In this document: one piece after another, positions 44,508-52,239 of the stretch | Numbering within the stretch: position 1 is the stretch's first letter | Layout of the letters: each line of letters starts with the position of its first letter | Assembly (NCBI RefSeq): GCF_014171475.1 | Contig: NZ_CP048817.1 | Coordinates: 3,038,001-3,102,000, forward strand | Source: Sphingomonas sp. So64.6b | GTDB taxonomy: Bacteria; Pseudomonadota; Alphaproteobacteria; Sphingomonadales; Sphingomonadaceae | Length of the DNA: 64,000 nucleotides | Direction of reading: 5' to 3' | Position numbers and translations under genes: made by a program | The notes under the pieces: generated by a model | Seen by the model: only the letters and a program-made list of their open reading frames with translations | What the model was told of the DNA's origin: nothing | The model's database searches: none

Positions 44508-44924
44508 CTATAGATCATACCAATCCGTTTCAATTAAATCTGTGCTTATATCACTGAGTAATAGTAATTTTGATGGCGGGGGGATTATGTCGGAATTCCG
44601 GACGCATATCCAGGCATCGTAGTCAAAACCAAAAGATAAAAAACGGCAATCACTTCCTTTAATCTTAATTTCCATTTCGCCACTGACGGCTGGATAGACT
44701 ATTTTGTTCACATCTCTATCGATAATTATATGTCCGTCCACAAATACCGGTGAGATGTCTGTAGAATCTGGTACGCAATATTTGACTTTTAGGTCAACTA
44801 TTGAGTTAATATTGATAAGTTCCCTAATAAAAACTACCATAGAAGAACAATATTCCTCAAGATCGTCCTGCCTTAGTCTGGATCCGGATATCTGGACAGA
44901 TGGAGAAATATCCCATAAACGCAT
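44508..44924 (-). CDS. AT-rich hypothetical protein
   Basis: A 138-residue soluble protein without a signal peptide: MRLWDISPSVQISGSRLRQD, SIVDLKVKYCVPDSTD, SGEMEIKIKGSDCRFLSFGF and an acidic end (TDLIETDWYDL). It looks like a compact alpha/beta protein of the size common among immunity proteins, which is only a guess. The strongly AT-rich codons mark it as foreign. It is the rightmost complete cargo, bounded by 44458-44485 and 45017-45079. Confidence 0.55.
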   Translation of the reverse strand: MRLWDISPSVQISGSRLRQDDLEEYCSSMVVFIRELININSIVDLKVKYCVPDSTDISPVFVDGHIIIDRDVNKIVYPAVSGEMEIKIKGSDCRFLSFGFDYDAWICVRNSDIIPPPSKLLLLSDISTDLIETDWYDL

Positions 44925-45016
44925 GATTACTCACCAACTCGGTTTAAATCTCTGTCATACGTACCTAATCTGACATCTCTATTGCGGAAACCTGATGGCA
45001 CGGGCGATGCTTTCCA

Positions 45017-45079
45017 GATTACGTTGACAGTTTAGATTACGGTGACAAGATTACGGTGACAGTTTACTTAACCCCTAAA
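45017..45079. repeat. Three stacked element ends
   Basis: GATTACGTTGACAGTTTA, GATTACGGTGACA and a full GATTACGGTGACAGTTTACT lie head to tail within 63 bases. Stacked partial ends like this suggest repeated insertion or excision at one boundary. Confidence 0.85.
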
Positions 45080-45114
45080 CTCTTCGGTGCCGGCCCGCAC
45101 TTCGCCGGGGCAAG
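45064..45114 (-). pseudogene. RAYT 3' scar (last 16 codons)
   Basis: Frame LAPAKCGPAPKSLGVK then stop, matching the end of the RAYT family and almost identical in form to the scars at 37589-37684 and 56819-56866. Nothing upstream of it is RAYT; a secreted-protein gene start is fused there instead. Confidence 0.65.
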
Positions 45115-45208
45115 TGTCCCACCATAATTTCTGCGCCAGCGCGACCGCCGGGCCCCCGACCAGCGTGAGGCAGGCAGCACCCGCCAAAAGCTTCTGTTTT
45201 TGTTGCAT
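45068..45208 (-). pseudogene. Truncated secreted protein fused to RAYT scar
   Basis: From the ATG at 45208 a good signal peptide (MQQKQKLLAGAACLTLVGGP, cleavage near ALA-QK) is followed by only 20 residues (LWWDTCPGEVRAGTEEFRG) that are encoded by a degenerate type B end, the RAYT scar and the type A end. The stop comes from the repeat. It appears to be the 5' end of a host gene that lost its body when the array formed. Confidence 0.6.
45110..45131. repeat. Degenerate type B element end (right limit of array)
   Basis: GGCAAGTGTCCCACCATAAT resembles TTGCACGTGTCACCGTAAT. To its right the sequence becomes GC-rich and core-like. Confidence 0.5.
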
Positions 45209-45413
45209 GCTGCCCCCCAGATCGATCGCGCACCGACCCACGGATCAGCATAAACACCAATCCAATCGGCGCCAGACCTCGATCGCCATCATATCCAAAT
45301 CGGTTCCATCGCCTGATCGGCCATCCAGTGCTCTCCAGCCACTCACCCACACCAAACAGCCGTTCGCCCGCAACCACGCAGCTTGGCCCGCCGCGTGGCG
45401 GCACTGGGCCGCT

Positions 45414-45902
45414 ATGACCTTGGACTTTCCCCCGGCGCGACGCCTTGTGGCGGCGAACCGGTTGGGGAGGGGTCGCTTGGCATCATCGGCGTTTTTCGGG
45501 GAGCGGCCGGGCGCGCGCTGGCGACCGGTGATCGACTGTCGGACGGCGATCGCGCGGCGTGGTGCGCTGACCCTGATGGACGATCCGATCGAGATATTGC
45601 GTCACGGCGTGCCGATGGGCCTGTCGCCGACCGAGACGGCGTTGATTGCGCTGCTCGTGCGGCGCGGCCGCGCGACGCAAGGGGAGATCGCCGCGTTGTT
45701 CGCTGACGTCGGCTCCAGCGCGGCCCATCTGTCGGTCAACATATTCCGCATCCGGCGCAAGTTCGCCGCGGCCGGCGCGCCCGATCCGGTCGAGGTGTTG
45801 CGCGGGTGGGGCCTGAGGCTGCGCGTCGAGCCCGATGCCAGGGGGTCGACATCGTTATGGATCGGCGGGTCGGGCGATATCGCCGCGGGGATGACAAGGT
45901 GA
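45414..45902 (+). CDS. Winged-helix (OmpR/PhoB-type) DNA-binding protein
   Basis: A 162-residue protein whose C-terminal 75 residues form an OmpR-like winged helix: LSPTETALIALLVRRGRATQ, then GEIAALFADV, HLSVNIFRIRRKFAAAGAPD and EVLRGWGLRL. The N-terminal 70 residues are basic and do not form a receiver domain, so it is a stand-alone regulator. I chose the ATG at 45414 because the longer upstream frame runs through the truncated secreted gene on the other strand. Targets unknown. Confidence 0.7.
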   Translation: MTLDFPPARRLVAANRLGRGRLASSAFFGERPGARWRPVIDCRTAIARRGALTLMDDPIEILRHGVPMGLSPTETALIALLVRRGRATQGEIAALFADVGSSAAHLSVNIFRIRRKFAAAGAPDPVEVLRGWGLRLRVEPDARGSTSLWIGGSGDIAAGMTR

Positions 45903-45921
45903 TTGTCCCCTCCAGCCGAAC

Positions 45922-46032
45922 ACCGTCATGCTGAACTTGTTTCAGCATCCATGCGCGGCCAGTTGCCAAAAAGACGACACCCAAGGGGCGGATGACCGCG
46001 CCTGGATGCTGAACCAAGTTCAGCATGACGGC
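45922..46032. repeat. Intergenic inverted repeat, GAACTTGTTTCAG family, copy 2
   Basis: CCGTCATGCTGAACTTGTTT at the left and its complement at the right (AACCAAGTTCAGCATGACGG). Same family as 8667-8775. Confidence 0.85.
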
Positions 46033-46085
46033 AGTAGTTGGGTCAACGGTATAGCCATGCGCACGATAATGGGGCGAATGAATTC

Positions 46086-46553
46086 ATGACGCTCGAACGG
46101 TCACGCGCGGCGGTCACGGCGACCCTGGTGTGTGGCGCGCTCGACATTCTCAGCGCGTTCGTGTTTGCCGGAATCAGGGGAACGACGCCGGTGCAAGTGC
46201 TGCGCACCGTCGCCTCCGGGCCGTTCGGCGCGGGCATGCGCGATACCGGCCTGGCCGGTGCGGCGATCGGCCTGCTGACCCATTTCGCGATCATGGCGGT
46301 GATGGTTGCCGTGTTCGTCCATGCGGCAAGCCGCATTGCGGCGATCCGGGTCCGGCCAATGCTGGCGGGGACCGGTTATGGCCTGTTGCTCTACGGCGTG
46401 ATGTACTGGATCGTGGTACCGCTTCGCTGGGGCAATTTCCCGCGCCTCGCACCATGGCCGATCGGCACCGCGCTGTTCGCGCACATCGTCTGTGTCGGCA
46501 TTCCGATGGCGCTGATCACGCTGCGGTATCTCAGGGCTGACGATCGGCGCTAG
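46086..46553 (+). CDS. Hypothetical four-helix membrane protein
   Basis: A 155-residue protein with four membrane segments (about 10-30, 55-85, 97-115, 125-147). SGPFGAGMRDTGLAGAAIGL and MYWIVVPLRWGNFPR are conserved-looking loops of a family seen widely in alphaproteobacteria but without assigned function. The ATG at 46086 places the first helix at the N-terminus. Flanked on both sides by palindromic repeats, so probably monocistronic. Confidence 0.7.
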   Translation: MTLERSRAAVTATLVCGALDILSAFVFAGIRGTTPVQVLRTVASGPFGAGMRDTGLAGAAIGLLTHFAIMAVMVAVFVHAASRIAAIRVRPMLAGTGYGLLLYGVMYWIVVPLRWGNFPRLAPWPIGTALFAHIVCVGIPMALITLRYLRADDRR

Positions 46554-46718
46554 AGCAGTTTCGAGTTGAATTGATCCACCCTCTTCCGTTCTGGCTGAGC
46601 CTGTCGAAGCCCCGTTCTCTCTTGCGGCAGAGGCAGCAGAAGAAGAACGGCCCCCTTCGACTGCCTGTCAAGGCAGGCGCTCAGGACAGGCTTCGACAGG
46701 CTCAGGGCGAACGGAAGG
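46551..46718. repeat. Long intergenic palindrome, copy 2
   Basis: Near-identical to 12257-12420, starting with TAGAGCAGTTTCGAGTTGAA. It begins exactly at the stop codon of the upstream membrane protein gene (the TAG is its first three bases). Confidence 0.85.
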
Positions 46719-46799
46719 GAGTGGATCAACTCAGATCGAATTTGCTTAAGCGGAACCCCGCCCAACGTCGCTTTGCTGCGGGTGAGCGTCGGTCGACAC

Positions 46800-47957
46800 A
46801 TGGACAGCGATTTGCGACACACGAGTCCGATGGATGGGCTGAACCCGGATCATGGGCGCGAGCCCTTTTATGTCGAGGAATCGACGGTGCAGCGCGGTCG
46901 CGTCCAGACCGCGGCGGAGATGCGCGCCAAGATCAGCCTGACACTGACGATGTGGGGCGCGAACTATGTCATCATCACCATCGGCAGCATACTTGATGGC
47001 GGCACCCAGCCGATCGCCGCGGCCGGGGTGCGGGCCTTTGTCGTCATGGTCGGGATCGCCTTGTGCTACGGCCTTCACCGGCTGCTGCGCCGCCTGGCGC
47101 ACCGTCCGTTCCGCGCCCGCGCGCTGATCCTCGCCGCGACCGCCGCGGTCACCGCAGAAAGCTATGCCTGGTTCACCTATTTCTGCTTCGCCTGGTTCAG
47201 GGGCAAACCCTTTCACCTCGCCATTCTCGACTGGACCAGCGCCTTTTCCACACTGCAGCTCTGGACCTGGTTCTTCATCGCCTGGACCGGCCTGTATCTG
47301 GCGATCGAATACAGCTTCGACGCCAAGGACGAAGCGCAGCGATCGGCCGAGCTGCGCAACTTGGCGCACAATGCCAAGCTGCGCGCGCTGTCCAACCAGA
47401 TCAATCCGCATTTCCTGTTCAACAGCCTCAATTCGATTTCGTCGCTGATCCTCGACGGCAAGAGCGCGGATGCCGAACGCATGCTGACCGGCCTGTCGAC
47501 CTTTTTCCGGTCGACCCTGTCGATCGATCCGCTGATCGATGTCGCGCTGGCGCAGGAATTCGACTTGCACCGGCGTTATCTCGCGATCGAACAGATGCGC
47601 TATCCCGACCTGGCGGTCAGCTTTACGCTGCCCGACGATCTCGCCGCCGCCGCGGTGCCTGCGCTGATCCTGCAGCCGCTGGTCGAGAATGCGATCAAGC
47701 ACGGCGTGGCGAAATCCTCGCCACCGACCGCGATCACGATCGCCGCGCGGCGCGAGGGCGAGCGGCTGGCGATCAGCATCACCAATAGCGGCACTATCAA
47801 TGCCGGGCTGGACGAAGCGCCGAACCATGGCATCGGCCTGGCCAATGTGCGCGAGCGGCTGGACGAACATTATGGCGCGGCACAAAGCCTGACCGTGCTG
47901 CCCGGGGCGGATGCGTTCGAAGTCCGCATCATCTTGCCGCTCGGTTTCGTGCGATGA
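46800..47957 (+). CDS. Sensor histidine kinase, LytS/YehU type
   Basis: A 385-residue kinase with four membrane helices in the N-terminal half (about 48-160), a short coiled linker, the His_kinase motif NQINPHFLFNSLNSISSLI carrying the phosphorylated His, and a C-terminal ATPase domain (LVENAIKHG, GIGLANVRERL). No extracytoplasmic sensor domain is evident, so it probably senses through the membrane. The start at 46800 is uncertain (46773 and 46830 are possible). It overlaps the LytTR regulator gene by four bases. Confidence 0.9.
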   Translation: MDSDLRHTSPMDGLNPDHGREPFYVEESTVQRGRVQTAAEMRAKISLTLTMWGANYVIITIGSILDGGTQPIAAAGVRAFVVMVGIALCYGLHRLLRRLAHRPFRARALILAATAAVTAESYAWFTYFCFAWFRGKPFHLAILDWTSAFSTLQLWTWFFIAWTGLYLAIEYSFDAKDEAQRSAELRNLAHNAKLRALSNQINPHFLFNSLNSISSLILDGKSADAERMLTGLSTFFRSTLSIDPLIDVALAQEFDLHRRYLAIEQMRYPDLAVSFTLPDDLAAAAVPALILQPLVENAIKHGVAKSSPPTAITIAARREGERLAISITNSGTINAGLDEAPNHGIGLANVRERLDEHYGAAQSLTVLPGADAFEVRIILPLGFVR

Positions 47958-48790
47958 CCGGGTTCGGCGCCTCCGCCGGGCTGAGCGGCTTTGACATCGT
48001 CACGGTCGATGACGAGCCGCTTGCGCTGCGCCGGCTGGAGATCGTGCTGCGCGGCGTGCCCGGTGCGCGGCTGGTCGGATCGGCGAGCAGTTGCGACGCG
48101 GCGGTCGCGCTGATCGCGGAGCGGCGGCCGGATATCGTGCTGCTCGACATCCGCCTGCGCGACGGCACCGGCTTCGACATTCTCGACCGGCTGCCGAAGG
48201 ACGTGACGCCGGCGGTGATCTTCATCACCGCGTTCGACCATTTCGCGATCCGCGCGTTCGAGGTTTCGGCGGTCGATTATGTGCTGAAACCGATCGACCC
48301 GCCACGCCTGGCCGAAGCGATCGAGCGCGCCCGGGCGCGGCTGCTCGCCGACACCTCGGTCGGCCAGGTGCGGGAGATGCGCGCGATCATCAGCGACCTG
48401 CGCGCCGAGTTCCACGACAAGGCTCGGTCGCCCTATGAAACCGAATTGTGGATCCGTGGCGTGACCGGTAATCTGATGCGGGTCTCGCTCGACCTGATCG
48501 ACTGGGTGAGCAGCGAGGATGATTATGTCCGGCTGCATACCGGCACGACTTCGCATTTGCTGCGCCTGTCGATCCGCGCGTTCGAGGCGCGGGTCGATCC
48601 CGCGCAATTCGTGCGCGTGCGCCGCGCGGCGCTGGTGCGGGTGTCGCGCATCGCCGAGATTCGCCGCACGCCCGCCGGGCGGCGCGACGTCATCCTGACC
48701 GACGGTACGCGGATTGCGACGGGGCGGGTCTATGCGCGGCGATTGCGAGAGTTGTTGCTCGAGCCGGATGGTGGGTCGGAAAAGGACTGA
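47954..48790 (+). CDS. LytTR family response regulator
   Basis: A 278-residue regulator: receiver domain (about 12-130) with acidic pocket VDDEP, phosphoacceptor Asp in IVLLDIRLRDGTG and Lys in YVLKPID, then a LytTR DNA-binding domain (about 165-270: IDWVSSEDDYVRLHT, FVRVRRAALVRVSRI). It forms a two-component pair with the kinase gene it overlaps. The TonB receptor gene convergent with it is a plausible but unproven target. Confidence 0.93.
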   Translation: MTGFGASAGLSGFDIVTVDDEPLALRRLEIVLRGVPGARLVGSASSCDAAVALIAERRPDIVLLDIRLRDGTGFDILDRLPKDVTPAVIFITAFDHFAIRAFEVSAVDYVLKPIDPPRLAEAIERARARLLADTSVGQVREMRAIISDLRAEFHDKARSPYETELWIRGVTGNLMRVSLDLIDWVSSEDDYVRLHTGTTSHLLRLSIRAFEARVDPAQFVRVRRAALVRVSRIAEIRRTPAGRRDVILTDGTRIATGRVYARRLRELLLEPDGGSEKD

Positions 48791-48798
48791 CCCACACT

Positions 48799-48872
48799 CT
48801 CCGTTCGCCAAGAAGAAGAACGGTGGTTGGCCTACGGACGCTTTCGGCCCGACAAGCTCAGCACGAACGGGG
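48799..48872. repeat. Decayed intergenic palindrome
   Basis: CCGTTCGCCAAGAAGAAGAA at the left and CGACAAGCTCAGCACGAACGG at the right, a shortened relative of 46551-46718, located between convergent genes. Confidence 0.55.
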
Positions 48873-48996
48873 ATGGGTGGCGCTCGCCAATTTGTACTTA
48901 CGCTGAAACGCACGCGAAAAGGGCGGATGCCTTGCGACATCCGCCCCTTCCCGCTTCAGGTCGCCCGGCGCGGCATCGCCACGCCGGACGTGACGG

Positions 48997-51900
48997 TCAG
49001 AAGTTGAACTTCGCCCCGGCGCGGAACTGGCGGCCGAGAATGCCATTGCCGCCCTGCACCGCATTGTAGAGCGTCGCACCATAGGTCACGACATCGACCG
49101 GCGGCAGCGTGTCGAACAGATTCAGGACGTTCACATAGAAAGTGAAATGGTCGTTGACCTTGACGCTGCCTACCGCGTCGAGCGTGATGTAGCGCTTCAC
49201 GTCGCAGGGCACGTAACGCGGCTTCGGCGCCAGGCCGCAACCGCCCGACGAGCCTGGCCCATTGCCTGGCCCATCCTGATCCTCCGCCGACAGGTTATAG
49301 CCACCGAAATAATTCGCGGTGGCGCTGAGGGTGAAGGGATCGACCGTCAGCGTGTTCTGCCAGCTGCCGCGCCATTTCGGCGTGCCCGAGCCGGCGGTCA
49401 GGTTGAAATTGCCGAGCGTCCCTTCATAGGATTGTACCGTGCCATCGGAAAAGCTGGTGCTGAGATCCAGGATGAGGCTTGCCTCCAGCGAGGTGCTGAA
49501 ATGGATCCGGTCGCTGAGGTCGAATGACCCGCTGGCCGAGAAGTCGATGCCCTCGGAGCGGATCGTGTCCGAATTGATCAGCTGCGACTGCACAAAGGCG
49601 ATGCGCGGCCGGGCATTGGGGAAAGCGGGAGACGGCGCATCGGCAATCACCTGGAACCCGGCCGGAATAGGCTGGCCGGCATAATAGGCCGCGATCGCAG
49701 CGCTGGTCGAGGCTTGGGTGATCGCGCCGGTCTTCTTGATATTATAATAGTCGACCGTGAAGGTCAGGTTGCGGATCGGCTCGAACACGATCCCGGCGGT
49801 GAAGCTGCGCGACTTTTCCGGCTTCAGATCGGGTGACGCCAGGACTGTCTGACCAAGGGTCGCCGCGGTCAGATAGGCCGGGCAGGCGGGCGTATTGGTG
49901 TTAGTGCAGGCCGCGCCATATTGCTGCAGGAACGAATTGGGCAGGCTCGCCGGCAGGAGCGGCACGAAGCCGGTGGTGGGCAGCGCATTGGCCTCGGCAA
50001 AGCTCGGGATGCGGAAACCGCGCGAATAGGTGCCGCGAATGGCGACCTGCTTGATCGGCGTGAATTTGGCGCCGATCTTGGGCGAGAAAGTGCTCTGTCC
50101 GCTCGAATATTTATCGTAGCGGCCGGACAGGTTGACCTCGAACTGTTCGACGATCGGCGCATTCAGCTCGGCAAAGGCCGAATAGACCGTGCGGCTGCCC
50201 GAGGTGCCGAAGGCGTTGAGCGTGAAATAGCGCTGAGTCGGGCCGTTATAATCGTCATTCGCGCTGGGCGCATCGATCGCCTCGTAGCGGATTGACGCAC
50301 CCACGCCGAGCTGCAGCGGACCGCCGGGCAGGTCGAACAGCGCCTTACCCAGTGTCACCTGCCCCTGGTAAAGGTCGGAGGACGCATCGGTGACGTTTTC
50401 CGGCGAGAGATAATCGCGCACCGCCTGGCTGTTGAGCTGCGGGTTGACGAAATTATAGCTGCCATCGGCAATCACATCGAGCAGATGCTGAATATAGACA
50501 TAGCCATTGGTGGTGCGGCGCAAGTCGTTGTGCATTGCCGTCGCTTCGACCTTGTAATCCCAGTCGCCGAACATCGTACCGCTGATCCCGGCGGCGACGC
50601 GGTATACCCGGCTGCGTGTCTCGTTCTGAGTGAGCGTGTCGCTCAGCCGGCCGGAGAGACGGGCGACCTGGCCCAGTGCCGCGAACGGATTGTTGGGATT
50701 GAGCGTGCCGTTCACCGCATTGCAGTTCACCCGCGCTGCACAGACATACACCGGCAAGGTCAGCGGACCGGATCCCGGCGCGTTCGCCGCGCCGCCGGCC
50801 GAGGTCGAAAAGCGCGGGTACAGGATGCCGGCATTGGCATTGGCGCGGACCACCGCCGGCAGCCCGGTGAACGCGCTTGAGCTCTGCTGGAAATTGAACA
50901 GGATATAGGCTTCGGCATCGTCGCCGACCTTGGCGGTAAAGCGCGCCGATCCGCCAAAGCGTTCGAGCGCCGGCGTCACCTGGCCATAGCGCAAGGTCTG
51001 ATCCTCCTCGCACGCGAAGGTCGGGTTGGCGGCGCTGTTCGCCAATTCGGCGGGGGTCAGAATATGGCCCGGACCATTAAGGCATCCGCGCGCCGGGTTG
51101 AGCAGTTGCGGGCGGCCCAGCGCATTGGCGTTCGCCGCATCGAACGGCGTAACGTAGAAATCGCTGACCACCGGGTTGAAGATGCCGAACGCGCCGTCTT
51201 CGTCCAGGCCATTAAGGACATTGTTCGGCCCGCAGGCGATGCTGTTGCAAATGCCGCGCTGATCATCCGTCCTGTACGGCGCGGGTATGTCCCGATTGTA
51301 GAGCGCTTCGCTGCGCACGTAGAAGCCGCTGATATAGGCGTTGAAGCCCTTGTCATCGAGATCGCCGATGCCGGCGGTCAAGGTCAGCCGCTGATTGGCG
51401 GCATTGCCGTCCTGCGAAATGCCGGCTTCCGCACGACCGGAGACGCCCTTGAACTGGCGCTTTGTAATGACGTTGACCACGCCGGCGATCGCGTCCGCGC
51501 CATAGCTGGACGAGGCGCCATCGCGCAGCACTTCGATCCGCTCAACGATATCGTCAGGGATGGTGTTGAGATCGACGAAATTGCGCGTGCCGTCATCCGA
51601 CAGCGGGAAATAAGCGGCGCGCAGGCCGTCGAACAGGACCAGCGTCGAGCTGGTCGACAGGCCGCGCAGCGACACCGCTGAGGCACCGCCGGCAAAGGCT
51701 CCGTTCGCGGTGAATGAGTTGGTCAGCGCCGGGCCGTTGTTCGAGGTCAGCTGCTGAATCGCGTCCTGCACGGTCGAGATGCCGCGCTGGTCGAGCGTTT
51801 CGGCGGACAAAACAGTTACCGGCGACGGCGTCGCGGTGCTGGTCTGGCGCAGGATCGATCCGGTCACGACAATGTCGGGACCAACATCGGCTTCCTGTTC

Positions 51901-52020
51901 GGGCGCGGCGGGCGGCGGTGCCTGATCTTGCGGCGCCGCTTCCTGGGCAAAGGCCGGCGCGGCGGCACCGATCAGCAAAAGAGTGGTGGCAAGCAGTCGC
52001 GCACGGATACTGATAGTCAT
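48997..52020 (-). CDS. TonB-dependent outer-membrane receptor
   Basis: A 1007-residue receptor with a signal peptide (cleavage near AFAQE), an acidic Pro-rich linker, DIVVTGS at about 50 (the sphingomonad TonB-box/plug start), a plug domain (VSLRGLSTSSTLVLFDGLRA, IERIEVLRDGASSSYGADAI) and a 22-strand barrel ending in the aromatic GRQFRAGAKFNF. It imports an unidentified ligand using TonB energy. The long loops with paired Cys (CNSIACGPNN, CTNTNTPACP) are typical of receptors for carbohydrates or peptides. Monocistronic. Confidence 0.93.
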   Translation of the reverse strand: MTISIRARLLATTLLLIGAAAPAFAQEAAPQDQAPPPAAPEQEADVGPDIVVTGSILRQTSTATPSPVTVLSAETLDQRGISTVQDAIQQLTSNNGPALTNSFTANGAFAGGASAVSLRGLSTSSTLVLFDGLRAAYFPLSDDGTRNFVDLNTIPDDIVERIEVLRDGASSSYGADAIAGVVNVITKRQFKGVSGRAEAGISQDGNAANQRLTLTAGIGDLDDKGFNAYISGFYVRSEALYNRDIPAPYRTDDQRGICNSIACGPNNVLNGLDEDGAFGIFNPVVSDFYVTPFDAANANALGRPQLLNPARGCLNGPGHILTPAELANSAANPTFACEEDQTLRYGQVTPALERFGGSARFTAKVGDDAEAYILFNFQQSSSAFTGLPAVVRANANAGILYPRFSTSAGGAANAPGSGPLTLPVYVCAARVNCNAVNGTLNPNNPFAALGQVARLSGRLSDTLTQNETRSRVYRVAAGISGTMFGDWDYKVEATAMHNDLRRTTNGYVYIQHLLDVIADGSYNFVNPQLNSQAVRDYLSPENVTDASSDLYQGQVTLGKALFDLPGGPLQLGVGASIRYEAIDAPSANDDYNGPTQRYFTLNAFGTSGSRTVYSAFAELNAPIVEQFEVNLSGRYDKYSSGQSTFSPKIGAKFTPIKQVAIRGTYSRGFRIPSFAEANALPTTGFVPLLPASLPNSFLQQYGAACTNTNTPACPAYLTAATLGQTVLASPDLKPEKSRSFTAGIVFEPIRNLTFTVDYYNIKKTGAITQASTSAAIAAYYAGQPIPAGFQVIADAPSPAFPNARPRIAFVQSQLINSDTIRSEGIDFSASGSFDLSDRIHFSTSLEASLILDLSTSFSDGTVQSYEGTLGNFNLTAGSGTPKWRGSWQNTLTVDPFTLSATANYFGGYNLSAEDQDGPGNGPGSSGGCGLAPKPRYVPCDVKRYITLDAVGSVKVNDHFTFYVNVLNLFDTLPPVDVVTYGATLYNAVQGGNGILGRQFRAGAKFNF

Positions 52021-52239
52021 GAAATGCCCCTTTTTTGGTTATGGGGCGACTGAGTGAAGCGCGGCGCGCGCGATCCAATGCCGGCGCGGTCCAGCGCCGC
52101 GATTTAGCCGCCGAGTGTTTCGGCGTGCCGCGATCGACATCGGGCGGCCGGATAAAGCCGTTCAGGGTCACCATGGGTCGTCAGAACAGGCCGAACGTCA
52201 TTCGATATCGGTCGAATGCCAGTCAGGGCGATGCGCCCC

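Noticed and set aside
39967..45079. A CRISPR array made of the AATTACGGTGACA repeats
   Set aside because: Spacing is irregular (tens to thousands of bases), the repeats are inverted as often as direct, the intervals contain genes, and no cas gene is near.
37191..45131. A conventional integron cassette array
   Set aside because: No tyrosine-recombinase integrase is present, and the separating repeats do not have the paired-core layout of attC sites; the linked enzymes are RAYTs.
45087..45413. N-terminal 109 residues of the long open frame leading into the winged-helix gene
   Set aside because: The stretch has low-complexity, non-protein composition and runs antisense to the truncated secreted gene; the ATG at 45414 starts the plausible protein.
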